Below, in pieces: positions 1 through 11,450 of a DNA stretch of 64,000 nt; the stretch's first letter is position 1, and every line of letters begins with the position of its first letter. The notes beneath the pieces are model-generated. The model made no database searches. It worked only from the letters and a program-made list of their open reading frames with translations, and was not told the origin of the DNA. The DNA lies in assembly GCF_016808335.1 (NCBI RefSeq), contig NC_053146.1, positions 5,371,015 to 5,435,014 on the forward strand. The letters run 5' to 3'. A program made the position numbers and the translations under genes. The stretch comes from Panicum virgatum (Eukaryota; Streptophyta; Magnoliopsida; Poales; Poaceae).

Positions 1-1
1 T

Positions 2-1219
2 CAGATGGATGTTAAGACAGCTTTCTTGAACGGAGAGCTTGAGGAAGAGATCTATATGGATCAGCCTGATGGATTTGTGGCAAAAGGTCAAGAGGGTAAG
101 GTGTGTAAGCTGCTAAAATCCTTATACGGCCTAAAGCAAGCACCAAAGCAATGGCATGAGAAATTTGATAAAACTTTAACATCAGCCGGCTTTGTGGTGA
201 ATGAAGCTGATAAATGTGTATACTATCGGTTCAGTGGAGGCAATTGTGTCATTTTGTGCTTATATGTGGATGACATTTTGATATTCGGGAATAATGTCGA
301 TGTGATCAAAGAAGTGAAGAATTTTTTGTCTAACAATTTTGAGATGAAAGACTTGGGTGAGGCTGATGTTATTCTCAACATTAAGCTTTTGAGAGAAGAA
401 GGAAATGGTGGGGTTACTCTTGTGCAGTCCCACTATGTGGAAAAGGTGTTAAATCGTTTTGGGTACAATGACTGTTCACCAGCTCCAACTCCTTATGACC
501 CAAGCGTGACTTTGAGGAAAAATCGAAAAATTGCAAGAGACCAACTGAGATATTCACAAATAATTGGTTCTCTCATGTATTTGGCTAGTGCAGCCAGGCC
601 TGATATCTCGTTTGCCGTGAGCAAGCTAAGCCGGTTTGTGTCAAATCCGGGAGATATTCACTGGGGTGCTCTTGAGAGAGTACTACGCTATCTAAAAGGC
701 ACAATGAGTTATGTCATTCACTTTACCGGGTATCCAAGGGTACTAGAAGGTTATTGTGATGCTAATTGGATTTCTGATGCTGATGAGCTGTATGCCACAA
801 GCGGATATGTGTTCCTGCTTGGAGGTGGCGCTGTTTCCTGGAAGTCTTGCAAGCAGACTATCTTAACGAAGTCTACAATGGAAGCAGAACTGACGGCATT
901 GGATACTGCTGGCGCTGAAGCCGAGTTGCTACGTGAGCTCCTTATGGATTTGCCGGTTGTCGAGAAACCTATACCGGCTATATCCATGAACTGTGACAAC
1001 CAAACCGTGATAACAAAGGTTAACAGTTCTAAGGACAATATGAAATCTACCAGGCATGTGAAAAGGCGCCTGAAGACTGTCAGAAAATTGAGAAACTCTG
1101 GAGTAATATCATTGGACTATGTCCATACATCTAATAATCTGGCAGATCAGTTTACTAAGGGTCTATCACGCAATATGATAGAAGGTGCATCGAGGGAGTT
1201 GGGCTTGAGACCCACTTGA
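2..1219 (+). CDS. Copia reverse transcriptase-RNase H, C-terminal part of pol
   Basis: Open from the first codon to a stop at 1217-1219, about 405 codons. The first visible block is the RT motif MDVKTAFLNGELEE. Then come the KSLYGLKQAP block (about residues 38-47), the catalytic YVDD at residues 87-90, the SLMYLA/RPDISFAV block, and the copia RNase H with GYCDANW and its acidic residues. The end has the usual HVKRRL...LADQFTKGL signature. The start is not in the window, so the first ATG is only an internal methionine. No stop or frameshift is seen, so this part of pol looks recently active or recently inserted. It converts element RNA to cDNA inside virus-like particles. Confidence 0.9.
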   Translation, partial: QMDVKTAFLNGELEEEIYMDQPDGFVAKGQEGKVCKLLKSLYGLKQAPKQWHEKFDKTLTSAGFVVNEADKCVYYRFSGGNCVILCLYVDDILIFGNNVDVIKEVKNFLSNNFEMKDLGEADVILNIKLLREEGNGGVTLVQSHYVEKVLNRFGYNDCSPAPTPYDPSVTLRKNRKIARDQLRYSQIIGSLMYLASAARPDISFAVSKLSRFVSNPGDIHWGALERVLRYLKGTMSYVIHFTGYPRVLEGYCDANWISDADELYATSGYVFLLGGGAVSWKSCKQTILTKSTMEAELTALDTAGAEAELLRELLMDLPVVEKPIPAISMNCDNQTVITKVNSSKDNMKSTRHVKRRLKTVRKLRNSGVISLDYVHTSNNLADQFTKGLSRNMIEGASRELGLRPT

Positions 1220-1771
1220 AGCCATTCCATAGTGGTAACCTGTCCTTTGTGATCGGAGATCCCGTGAATTAGGATGGCGAAACAAGCTAGTGGATGGCTA
1301 AGGGAGAGACTCCTTAGAATAAAGTCTAGCTCAATTCAGATGCACCGTCTCTCCAATACTGCTAGGGAGGTTGATTAAATTCTTAATGTGATCCGAGTGG
1401 CTTGAAAAAGCAGGGATGTTGTCCTACAGGGCATTCTAAAAGGAACACACCTATATGAGTTCGATTGCTAGTCACAATCTATGAGATGTGGGTAATCTCT
1501 AGATACTCATGAAAAAGGCCAGAAAGTATGACTTATAAGTTTCAAACAGAGGGAATGCTCTTTGCAGCCTAGTATCAGTTAAGGATTTTACCGAAACTCA
1601 TCTCACACAAAACTGTCAATTCAAGGCTTTGTCCATTGATCAGTTGTGGCTGAGTGTAGCTATTATTCTAGATGGATGTTCAACTTAATAGTCTCCATCG
1701 AAATACTGGTATATAAAAGGATTGTGGTTATGAGAACTTTATTGCGTTGTACCCTAGAGTTTGGTGGGGAT
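1220..1771 (+). other. Copia 3' untranslated region and polypurine tract
   Basis: This is about 550 bases of non-coding sequence between the pol stop and the 3' LTR. It ends in the purine-rich tract TTTGGTGGGGAT (1760-1771), directly before the LTR, which is the expected plus-strand priming site. Nothing else was recognised here. Confidence 0.7.
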
Positions 1772-2726
1772 TGTTAGATATAATGGGTTTGGCCCATTAA
1801 TATTTAATAAATCAATAAAACTCTATGGCCATTAAATGGCTGGTTATTTTGAGCCGTGACAATATTGCACATTAAATGGCCGGTTAATTTGAGAAATTGA
1901 GCCGTGGCGTGGCTGGTGGATGGTGGACGGACGTGGCTTTATTTTTGCCATTTGCTCACCTTGAGTTGGGAGTTACCAAAATTAGTAGCAATCAAAGGTT
2001 TGATGATGGGAGTTTTTTGTCTTCTCCCTTACTCTACCGGCACTTCATTGCACGACTAGAGGCCCATGGCCTTCCGCCGCCAGCAGCACGACTCCTCGCT
2101 TTCCTCCCTTCTTTGATATAAATCGAAGAGGGTTCCTTCAGTTAAAACTCTCTCTGGCAATCACCACAATCCAGCAGCACTTTGAGTTCTTCCCGTTCCG
2201 TCTCTTGCGCGCACACGAGATGGAAGAGTAGGCCTCTGAACGTCTCTGTCCGCTGGGTTCACCTGCTCGGGTGAGGACGGCAATCACGTTTTTGGGGAGT
2301 GTCGACGGCGGCACGACTACTCGCTTCCGTTCCTGTTCCCGACGTTGGCGGCTTTCGTTCCTGTTCCTGGCGGCACGACATCGAGCGGACGATCGGCACT
2401 GCAACATATCTGCACGGCATCGAGCGGGACGACTACATCAACAAAGCATCATGTCGCTTTCGGGTGCTTCCGGCACTGCCGCTGGGTATGCTGATCTTAT
2501 TCTCAAAATTGCAATCTTTGTGATTAGCGTAAACACTGTGATTGACATGCTTTATTTGAGAGATTCTACATGTTATGCATTGCTGGTTAGCACTAGTTTC
2601 ATATTCATGATGTCTTTAATGATGAATTTGTTTGATAAGCACATATATGATATCATATTCATGTATTTCTTGCTTGCGTCATATTTATGGAATAAATTAA
2701 ACATGAAATTGCCTAGATTTCTAACA
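1772..2726 (+). repeat. 3' LTR of the Tork-like copia element
   Basis: Starts TGTTAGATATAATGGG and ends GATTTCTAACA, so the termini form the short inverted repeat TGTTAGA/TCTAACA. Length 955 bp. A TATA-like GATATAAATCG at about 2114 is a plausible promoter core. The partner LTR is off the window, so no age can be estimated. Confidence 0.8.
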
Positions 2727-4805
2727 ACAACAACCATGAGAGGACTGAGGCGCATCAGGGAATGGAATTTCAACTTCATTTGTCATTGTGCCTCGCTCCG
2801 CGCACAAGGCCAGTCCGCAAACTTTTGTGTGCTAGTGGTCAAACTAGAAAGGAGGACAGGTTCACAACTCTATGTCGCCGTTCGCCTCTTGGCCTGATCT
2901 CCAAATCAAATTGTGACTCTCACGGAGACGTCATCTGAGTGAGCTGTGTGTGGAAATCACACAAACCATGTCGATGTTGGAAATAATCATGACTTGAATT
3001 AGTTTCAAGTCTTGCATGTAGGATAGATATGTTCTAATCACGTCATGTGTTAGACGTGTTTGCATTAGCTTGTGGCCGGAAGCGTGTTGAGTGCACGTCT
3101 GTGGCCAGGGAGTCGCATGCACATAGAATTAGCCTGTTAGTTTTGCAAATGTGTATGTGTATGTGCATGCAAGTGTTAGTGGAGTTGGTCTTCATGTCGT
3201 TAGCTGCATCAGGATAGGGTCGCGCGTCTCTTGCGGATCGTGGAGGCATGGCATGCAACAGTTAGTTGCTGGGCATGTGTGGATCGTGTGGCGTGTGCTA
3301 GAGACTCAGACCACCAGGAGTCTAGGATGTGGGTGTGTCATGTTCTCTCTTGGGTCTATAAGACCATTTAATCATTTGCTTGTTCACCGAGTTGAATGCA
3401 GAGGCCAATATACAGGGCATTCGCCGGCTGGGGCGTTCGTCGCCAGTCGCCACAAGAGTCTATGTGTTCGTGTGTGTGTCCACTTCCAGAGAGCTACCTT
3501 CTCAGTGTGCTGCTTCTCTCTCGCGCGTGTGCGTCCGCGTGAGTTCTTGTCGGAGTCCGTGTGCTCGTGCGAGCTACTGATCCTAGGCAGATCCAACAAT
3601 CGAAACAGCCGGAGGTTCTAGATCTGGACGTCTTTTTCAGAAATTTGTGAAGGATTAATTCCTAGCTAGGAAAATCTTAAACTTTATCAGACTTTTTTCC
3701 CTTTCATATTTGGAACAGAAAAAAAATTGACAGAACCTTTTCCTTCATATGAACGTGGGCGGAAGTATTTATCATAAGCCATTTAATCTCCTAATTAAGC
3801 CACTATATATACCGCATCAACCACGCAACAACAGATAGCACTAAGCTAGATTATAGAGCATGCATTTTGCCAATCCGAATTTGTTGATTGCTTCAAGCTT
3901 AGTGGGACTGCAACTGCCAATCTAGTCACCTAACTAGTTTCGGTCACACAAAATTCTCAACGCATGCAGTAGTAGAAATTGTCTCTCCCTATATCATGAT
4001 GAGTATATTAATCAGGTAACTAATTTGTCCAACTACAGTACCACACCTTACCTTAATATTTCATCTTCATTCATCAACCAAACAACTGTCCTTTAACGCA
4101 AGCTAGCATCCGCTTCTTAGATTTATTAGCTCTTTCCATTGTGTCCTCCAGTCAGACCTACAGATTCCATGATGCCAACAGGAAATTCTACCACACCTCC
4201 ATGATGCTTCTTATATATACAGCGTGGAAGCAACTGCAAAGTTGTTATTGCAGATGTGCCCGCAGCATGCCTTCGTGGAGTGAGTCGCTCCTCCCATAGA
4301 CGTCCGTTTGAGCTTTTCCTGTCAATTCTAGTACATTAGCTAGTACACAGTAGCTGGAGACGCTATAGATGCAATCAATGGTTCATTAGAAAGTACTCCC
4401 TTTAATATGTTGCCATTGGTTTCTAAAAGGCCACTGGAGAAGCCCTAAATTTTGCATTTCCTGAATCGCATGCTTGGTGCAGCTGGAATCTACTAAGTAT
4501 AACTAGGTTAGTTGACTAATTAAAACACATGCTTCTTAAGTAATTATTTTGCACTCTTAAAATTTATTTAAGCACTTGATAAGACCCGTTATAATTTGTA
4601 CTAGCCACAATGGTACAAATTAAATTGTCCCTCCCCGTAAGATGCGTAGATTAATCAATGACTAGTTGAACATGGACATCACTAATTTGTCCAACCACAC
4701 CGTAGTAGTTCATCATGGTCCATCAACCATACAATTGTCGTTCTACTCATGATACCACTGCTTATTAACTCCTTCCACCCTCCTCCGCCCCAATATATAA
4801 AATTC
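2727..4805. repeat. Tandem unit U1 (about 1.45 kb without its solo LTR)
   Basis: First copy of a diverged family of repeated units. Landmarks in order: AACCATGAGAGGACTGAGGC (2733), GATCTCCAAATCAAATTGTG (2897), AGATCTGGACG (3620), GCCATTTAATCTCC (3778), ATGATGCCAACAGGAAATTC (4170), the block at 4380-4650, and TATATAAAATTC (4794). The same landmarks recur in U3 and U4, and partly in U2 and U5. No long reading frame is shared by the copies. This copy preserves the empty sites of insertions in U4: the solo LTR at 17319, the CACTA element at 20757 and both Helitrons. Confidence 0.75.
2975..3598 (+). mobile_element. Solo LTR, 624 bp, with 5-bp target duplication
   Basis: Begins TGTTGGAAATAATC and ends GGCAGATCCAACA, with inverted termini TGTTGGA/TCCAACA. 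It is flanked by GTCGA (2970-2974) and ATCGA (3599-3603), a 5-bp duplication with one change. The same host sequence without the insert is seen at about 17158-17175, which confirms both borders. A TATA-like CTATAAGACC near 3355 suggests + orientation. No internal region is present, so it is a solo LTR made by recombination between two LTRs. Confidence 0.85.
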
Positions 4806-6409
4806 TGAGGGACCGGAATTGGCGACCAGAGGGGAGGTGAATGGGAGGCGATCAAAATTTCTCTCGAAATTGATCCGTCGGCCTATATCCCAAAATCACC
4901 ACGAGCCCTCAAGAGTTCTAGGTGAAGTTTGGAATAGCTATGGAAGAGCTAAACCAACACAAAACACCCCTAGAACATGCGAGTGAAAACACGGAAGCGA
5001 ACGAGAAAATCTGCAGACCTGGCAGACTCGGAGCAGTCAGACAGCTCTCTCCAACCGGTCAGACCGGTCGGGCTGGAGTTCAAAAACCCAGACCGGTCAG
5101 ACCGGTTTCAGAGACCGGTCAGACCGGTTTCAGAGACCGGTCAGACCGGTTGCACCCAGACAGATCGCAAACAATGCTTCAAATGCAAATCTCGAGCAAA
5201 CGAAGTCCAAATTCAACGAAACTTGGAGGATAGCTTCGCATCTACCCCGTGAATATATCCCCAAAAGATCTTTCCCAAAAGATTAACAGATCGTGAGAAA
5301 TTAAGAGAAGATCAAAGAGAATTGGGGTTTTCTCAAGAACCCAAAAATCCCAATTCGTGAAAATTCGTGATTCCAGCGGGTTTGGCACTAGGCTAGATAG
5401 ATTAGAATCGTCACAACGAGTCCAACAAACCACGAATTGAAGAACTTGACTCCTCCAAACACGAAACACATCAAAAGAGGAGAAATCAAGTCCAAAGCAC
5501 AAAGGGAAGGGGAGGACGAAAAGCTCAGCACACACGGGTGAATCTCAAAACAATTTCATTCGTAAATCACGGAGGAATTCACCTATACAAAGGCTAAAGC
5601 CAACCACACCATCATCCACCCTCTCGATTGAAGAGATTAGCTATAATCTAATCTTCCTTTGCGTTGCAGACCTTGGCCCTAACCTGGAGCAGGGGAAAGG
5701 GGAAGGAAAAACCAAAAAGGACTCAAGAGACTCAACCCCCACGAATAGGTGAGGGGGACTTAAATACCCAGCTGCTACGGCTAGACCGGTCCAAGGGACC
5801 GGTCAGACCGGTCGGGTCTGCAGCAGCCCTGTACATGTCCTCAATCAATGGAGGAGTTTCTTTCTTCGACCCGAAGTCTTCCCTGCGATGCCTCCACGTT
5901 GACGAAGAACCGGTCCGCAGTTTTGGAGGGTCCGCGAAACCCGGGTAGGTGGCCGGTTTTGAGAAAACCGCCAAAACACCTCGCGCGGGAAGATTCCCGC
6001 CTCCACGCCGTGGCCCTAGACGCCGTTCCCGCCTCGGCCTTCTGACGGCCCTAGACGCCGCCCGACGCCCGTCACCTCCTCGCCAGCAGCGAGGCCCTAG
6101 ACGCCGTCGACGCCCGTCGCCTCCGTCAGTCCCGAGACCGACGCCTGTGCCTCCACGACTTGGCGTCTTCAACCGCCGTCCACCTCCTTGGTTTTGTGGT
6201 GCAAACCAAGAAACCCGCCTTGCGTCGCCGCTTGCGCCTTCGATCCAGGAATGGACGCCACAGCTACCACCCGGCCTGAGCTCCTCCACGGCAACTCTCC
6301 GTCGACACTCGACGCCCGTGTACCCGCAATCCAAAGACCAAGCGCACTATCATACCGCACGGTTGACAATTCACTCATCACAGGCAGGATAGAGTACTCT
6401 CGTTCCTCA
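4806..6409 (-). mobile_element. Solo LTR, 1604 bp, SIRE/Maximus-like copia
   Basis: The + strand sequence starts TGAGGGACCGG and ends CGTTCCTCA. Perfect AATTC duplications lie at 4801-4805 and 6410-6414, and the flanks join into unit sequence matching 28370-28400. Its terminal part (GACCAGAGGGGAGGTGAAT) resembles the end of the SIRE LTRs at 33398 and 58741, which suggests minus orientation and the same broad family. It contains ACCGGT-rich short repeats (5051-5150 and 5783-5815) and a GC-rich part at 5940-6180. Short open frames in it are random. Confidence 0.83.
5051..5150. repeat. ACCGGT-palindrome minisatellite inside the solo LTR
   Basis: Tandem units of about 22 bp built from GACCGGTCAGACCGGTTTCA, nearly perfect over 5091-5148, with related half-units on the left. 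The hexamer ACCGGT is its own reverse complement. A second small cluster lies at 5783-5815. Confidence 0.85.
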
Positions 6410-6446
6410 AATTCACACGATACCAACACAAGAGGAGGCATATAAA

Positions 6447-6518
6447 ATGACCGTGGAGCGACACATAAAGAGAATGTGCATGGTTGTGGATGAATTGAAC
6501 TTCTTGCCTGGCATTTGA
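6447..6518 (+). CDS. Small conserved ORF, 23 codons (unit U2 copy)
   Basis: ATG to TGA, beginning MTVERHIKRMC and ending FLPGI. The U5 copy at 28413-28484 has the same length, start and stop, with only substitutions. In U5 a TATATAAAATTC box lies about 45 bases upstream of the ATG; in U2 the same box is separated from the ORF by the 1604-bp solo LTR. I do not recognise the peptide. It may be the start of a decayed longer gene, or simply conserved because the two copies are related. Confidence 0.3.
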   Translation: MTVERHIKRMCMVVDELNFLPGI

Positions 6519-6640
6519 TGAATGGAATTTCAACTTGAAAGGCAACAGTGCCTCCCTCACCGCACAAGGCTGTTCCACAACCTTTGAGAACCCTTAGCCG
6601 AATGGGAGCAAATGGTGTGTGCTAGTGGTCAAACCAGATA

Positions 6641-6953
6641 CTCCCTCCGTCCTGAAATGTAGGGCATCCTGGTTTTTTGTAAACAGATTATGAAGGTAGA
6701 GAAAAGACGCATGCACCCTCATTAATGCATTGTTCAATTAATCAATTGCTTAATTTTCAGTGCTCGCACCAAAACCAAGGAGATTAGCATGCCTTTTTTT
6801 TACTCCCTCGGTCTACCACAATTGATTTTTTTACAAAACTAGCACCAAAACCAATAAGACTAACGTATCTTTTTGTCCAAAGGACCTTAGGATGTCTTAC
6901 ATTTGGATAAAATTTTAAACCCTCTAATGCCTTACATGTCAGGACGGAGGGAG
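6641..6953. mobile_element. Stowaway-type MITE (Tc1/mariner), 313 bp
   Basis: Terminal inverted repeats CTCCCTCCGTCCTGAAATGT and ACATGTCAGGACGGAGGGAG, flanked by the TA duplication typical of Stowaway (6639-6640, 6954-6955). The inside holds a second CTCCCTCGGTC-like terminus near 6803 and a repeated GCACCAAAACCAA segment, so it looks like a partial internal duplication or two merged elements. No coding capacity. Confidence 0.9.
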
Positions 6954-7959
6954 TAGGTGTGTTGTTTGGCCCTCAGTCGTCTGATACTCTGGTCTCCAAA
7001 TCAAATTGCTAGCATCGCATGGACGTCATCTGAGCTGAGTGTGGAATTCACACAGCCCATCGAAGCAGCAGGAGGATCTATATATACATGGGCATCTTTT
7101 AGTTTCCAGCTATTAGTTGATAGGATTTGTTTCCTAGCTTGATAGGAAAAATCTGAATCATCGCAATGGGTGTATTATCATTAGTCATTTAATGTCCAAA
7201 ACTACTGTACCGCATCCGCCATGCAAGAACAGAGAGCACAAATCTGGAGCGCGTATTTTACAGTTCCCAAATTGCATCAGGCTTGGTGCAACTGCAGTCT
7301 AGCCAGTCACGTTACTAGTTTTAATCACCCAATAAAGTTCTCGACATAGTAGTAGAAATTGCTCCTCGTGTAGGATGTGTATATTAATCAGGTGGCTAAT
7401 TGTACTTATATAGATATCATCATTAATTTGTCCAAGCAGCCAAGCACACCATACAATGTCTCTTCACACTTCACTCTATCAACCAAACAACAGTCCTTTC
7501 GCGCAAGCTAGTATCCCCTTCATATATCAACCCTTTCTACTGTGTATCCTCCCACCACATACAGTCCCAGAACCTACAAATTCCACGATGCCAACAAGAG
7601 ATTCTGCTACCTCCATGTAGTAACTATTTGTAGAGAAATATGAATATATGGCTATGGGCAGATCGGAATGCAGCAGAATGAGATGCCTGACAAGACTGCA
7701 GATGTTTAGGGTTGAGAGGCATCAGGGCAAGTATTGTTCAAAGTTTGAAGAGGACCACATGGTTGTGATTTACACACAGGGCGTGCGGCGTTGGTGCAGT
7801 TGCAATGTGATCAGCATGCAGTCTCGTGGAGTGCGGCGCTGCTCTCATGGAGAATTTGTTATGCTTACATATGCATGGTATACAGTTGCTAGTTTCATTA
7901 CGATACTAGGCCACGCCTTGTATGTACACATGCTACATCCATGATCAGTGCATTGTTGT

Positions 7960-8520
7960 TTCTCAATTTCTCACACCCGTTTGCACAGTCTTCATCACTG
8001 GCAACCCACCAGACACTTGAGTTCCTCGCCAGCCTTATCTTTCCACTTGTACTACGAGGGTTTTGCAGGCAAAGTCAACATAGTTTCACATAAGAAAAAA
8101 CGGAGTATCTATACACCTATGAACTATGATTAGCCCGATTGACGACTGGTTTGATTGACTTTCTTGAGATTTTCCCCAAATCATTCCATATACCTCACCT
8201 AATATAGGGACATGATTTTTTTCCATGCCAACATACCAGTGACGCAATAACTCATCCTCATTAATTACTGACCACGCAGATGTGAGCACATTGGTTGCCT
8301 GCATGTCTCCTGTGGAGGCAATAAAACCAAGCTATTCCTCATTCTAAAAAAGATGTGAACGTACGACCATGCATTCTCCTTACGGTGCTAGCATTATTAA
8401 TATTTGACAATAATAGTCATACATACACAAGCTACTACTCCAATAGTACTCCTGATGTATGTGTTTGTGTTGGTTGTAATTGCTGTCATGAGTTGGAACG
8501 AATCTGTAGGTTCTCCAGAC
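7960..8520. repeat. Duplicated segment K, copy 1
   Basis: Shares with 15160-15720 the landmarks GAGGGTTTTGCAGGCAAAGTC, the CACGCAGATGTGAGC block, GGAGGCAATAAAACCAA and ATTCTAAAA-AGATG. It precedes a MEFQL-type block in both places, which fits a tandem arrangement of the larger units. No gene seen. Confidence 0.7.
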
Positions 8521-10870
8521 AACCATGAGAGCGAGGATTGAGGCGCATCAGGGAATGGAGTTCCAACTTGAAAGGCAACTGTGCCTCCCTCATCGCACAA
8601 GGCTGTTCCACAACATTGAGAACCCTGAGAACGAAAGAGCAATAATGTGCTCGGTTGGCTTGCAGCGCTAATGGGCACATGTAGCCAGAATCGACTCGCG
8701 CCTCTCACCCGGGTTTATCCTTGAATAAATTTTGTTGCCTCTCACTTGTGAAGCCACAATAGATGGTCCCAGTAATCTCTCCAAGGTTGTGATCTTCTGA
8801 TCTGAGTGTAGTTGTAGGTTTGTTCGTGTACGCATGGAGTGAGTGTGGTGTGCTATGTATAGAGTTAGTGTGTGTTTGTGCATGAGCAGATATTATAGTC
8901 ACAGATGTACCCAGATGAGAGGTGTCCTAAAAAACTCTGAAAACTATACGGACAAGTTGTGTGCTACTGGTCAAACCAAGCAGGTTCATGTACAACTACT
9001 TGCTCCTGTTCGGCTCTAGATCTGATCTCCAAATCAAATTGTCATCGGTGGAACTTGCAAGGTCCTTCGAGCTGTCAGCAACCACGACATCGATGACTAT
9101 TGTGCTAATGAAGAGAGGAGCAGGTTCATCTACCAGCTCGTTTCGAAACGGGTTGGGTCTTAGCTACCACAAGTTCTGGTGGTTTGCCTCCCCTTCGGGG
9201 TGAATCGTTGTGCGCCGAGCGGGGGATGCTGATGGTTGAGGTGTTGAATACCTTATTGTCCGGTGATGCGATAGCCTCCGACCATCTTGTCCGGTCTGAG
9301 CGGCAACAAAGCATGTTGGAGTTTCTGATGTGCTACTCTTGGAGCCCATGGAAATTCTGATGTTCCTTCATCGGGAGGGTGGTCGGCCTCAACAAGCGTG
9401 CTCCGATCGTCGGCGACAAGGACAACCGGGATGTTCTTGCAAGGACTTTACTGTAATTTTTATTTCATTCAAAGGTACCTTTGTAAGATGTGGGATGCAA
9501 ACTATCATAACTCTGTATGAAATATAACCCTGGTTTTCTCAAAAAAACAATCAAATTGTGAGCATCACATGGACGTTAGTATCTGAGAATCCACACAAGC
9601 CATGAAACCAGCATGAGGAGATCTAGACTACTTTATTCAGAAATTAGTTGAAGGATTAATCCTAGCTAGAAAAATCTGGAATCTTCTCAGACTCTTTTCC
9701 TTCATATTTTGAGCAGAAGAAAAAATTAACAGAATTTTTTCCTTCATATGAATGTGGGCGACGTATTTGTCATAAGCCATTTAATCTCCTAAGCTACTGT
9801 ACTGCATTCACCACGCAACAACAGGGAGCACTAATCTGGACTCTGCAGCGTGCATTTTGCACATCCAAATTGCTTCAATCTTAGTGCGGCGACCGCATTT
9901 AGTCACCTAACTAGTTTCGGTCACCCAAATTTCTCAACGTAGTAGTAGAAATTCTCTCCTTATATGATGAGGAAGTATATTAATCTGGTGACTAATTATA
10001 TTCATACATTACTAATTTGTCCAACCACAGCGTACCATAGTACTTCGTCTTCACTCAACAACTGAACAACCGTCCTTTCGTGCAAGCTAGCATCCATTTC
10101 TTATATTAACTCTTTCCACTCTCCCACAGTCCCAGACCTAAGAGGATTCAAAACGATGCCAACCAGATATTCTACTACCTCCACATAGTAACTATTTATA
10201 GAGAAATATGGATGGTTGAGGTCAGATCGGGATGCAACACAATGAGATGCTTGACAATAAATCCAGATGTTCGGGACTGAGAGGCATCCGGGCAAGGATT
10301 ATTCAGACCTCCTCACAACTTAGCTACTGGTGTTGTGTTGCTGTTAGACGTTCTTTGCTGCCTCGGGACAACCAGCTTTTGTAGATGCCTGCTTGAGATA
10401 TTTTGTACACATGGCAAAGAGAAAAGATCCTTGAATTGCATGCTTTGAGCAGCCACATCAATTCATGAGTCGCTTCTAAAAAGCCAATGGAGAAGCCCGA
10501 AACTTGCGAGAACAACACCAATACACCATGAATGAAACTTGGATGCCATGTGATCGAGCACATCTGCAGGAAGCAGACAAATACGAACCTAATTGTAAAA
10601 CATGGGGATCTTGTTGCAAGAAGTAGAAAGATGTCAGGGTGCAAAAAGAAGCGCCCAAGGGTATATCTTTAAGGGACCAGGGACCTGCACATCAAATATC
10701 AAAAACATTGGACCATTTCTCTATTTGTAATATCATCCTTGCGTAGGGCTATGCTAATTTTCTCTATAGCATTCCAATTTTCTCGGATGTCCCCGAAGAG
10801 ACAACTTTATACCAGCACACCAGCTTTATATAAGTTGTGCTTTCTCTCCTTGATTACCTAAAACTTCAGC
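8481..10870. repeat. Tandem unit U3
   Basis: Order of landmarks as in U1: the MEFQL-type block (8540-8640), GATCTCCAAATCAAATTGT (9024), AGATCTAGACTAC (9620), GCCATTTAATCTCCTAAG (9777), and the block with TTCTAAAAAGCCAATGGAGAAGC (10475). It ends with a TGTCCCCGAAGAGACAACTTT segment (10788) also found at 30645 in U5. It is interrupted by a retroposon at 9043-9548. The stretch 8660-8950 has no match in the other units and may be another old insertion. No convincing gene. Confidence 0.65.
9043..9548 (+). mobile_element. Poly(A) retroposon with 11-bp target duplication
   Basis: Flanked by the exact 11-bp duplication AATCAAATTGT (9032-9042 and 9549-9559) and ending in an A-rich tail (CTCAAAAAAAC). 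These are marks of L1-type target-primed reverse transcription. The 506-bp body has no frame I recognise. It could be a 5'-truncated LINE or a retrocopy of a transcript. The undisturbed target is visible at about 2899-2920 in U1. Confidence 0.8.
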
Positions 10871-11295
10871 TGGCTTCTTTATACCCCGCCCGTAATTAGC
10901 AGGGGTCATCTCTAGCTCCTTGGGCAGCGCCACCTCGGCGAGCACCGCACCGGCGGTGGTGCCCTCGACGCGGCTTCCTTGGTGCCTTGCAGGTAGCCCA
11001 GCGTTAGCTGCTGGGCAAGGGACATGAGCCAAGGGCATAGGCTAAGCCAATGTTGGGCCACCTGCCCACTGTGTTTGAGAATTCGGTAATTACCGGCAAA
11101 ATATGGTATTTTTCAAAAATAACGTAAGAGGGCAAAATCGTTTCCGTTTTCTTTATCTAATTTTTCAACTGATTTTTATTCCCATTTTTCGTAACCTTTT
11201 CCATTTTCGTTTAGGTTGAAATCCGACAAAATCTCTAAAATGATTCCCAGCAATCGGAAACTATAGTTTTCATTTTCATCCCTATGAACCATTTC
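10871..11295. other. Intergenic, no gene recognised
   Basis: AT-rich DNA. A CGGTAATTACCG-like palindrome near 11085 and C/T-rich stretches up to 11290 resemble hAT-type MITE sequence, but I could not define termini. Confidence 0.4.
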
Positions 11296-11450
11296 CATCC
11301 TTGAAAACCCCCGTACTCTGGCATTGCCAACGATGGGATTTTTTGGAAATAAATAAACCCCACAAATTCTCTCCCATGGAGATTCAAACAAAAAATTGTT
11401 ACATACTACTTAGATACTCTAACCACTAGGGTACAAACCCTTTCACATGA
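11296..11450 (-). repeat. tRNA-derived SINE-like element, copy 1
   Basis: On the minus strand the sequence reads CTAGTGGTTAGAGTA, close to a pol III A box, then 30-40 bases on GTTTGAATCTC, close to a B box, followed by a T-rich end. This is the layout of plant tRNA-derived SINEs. A second copy lies at 12615-12770, within a larger duplication (11296-11900 versus 12605-13085). Confidence 0.55.

Larger units (their letters stand above)
1..2726 (+). mobile_element. Ty1/copia element (Tork-like), 3' part, cut by the window edge
   Basis: The window opens inside the reverse transcriptase of a copia element. It continues through RNase H, a 3' untranslated stretch, a purine-rich tract and a 3' LTR that starts TGTTAGA and ends TCTAACA. 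The 5' LTR, gag, protease and integrase lie outside the window. The element sits at the left edge of the first tandem unit: the sequence just right of 2726 (ACAACAACCATGAGAGG) matches other copies of that unit, so 2726 is a true border. Lineage assignment to Tork rests on the RT/RNase H sequence and is inferred. Confidence 0.88.
6410..8480. repeat. Tandem unit U2
   Basis: Diverged second unit. It starts with the leader ACACAAGAGGAGGCATATAAA (6426) shared with U5, then the MEFQL-type block at 6518-6630, GATCTCC/GACGTCATCTGAG (6990-7040), the ACCGCATCC...CAAGAACAGAGAGCAC block (7208), and GATGCCAACAAGAGATTCTG (7588). The right end of U2 (about 7960-8480) is shared with 15160-15720. It carries one Stowaway MITE. 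Confidence 0.65.

Noticed and set aside
5051..5150. CRISPR-like array
   Set aside because: Short palindromic minisatellite in a plant LTR without regular unique spacers; CRISPR is not expected in a grass nucleus.
7648..7944. 98-codon ORF and its partial relative at 22854-23063 as a gene
   Set aside because: The frame is not kept between unit copies, and the related segment in U1 (4200-4320) is not open in it.
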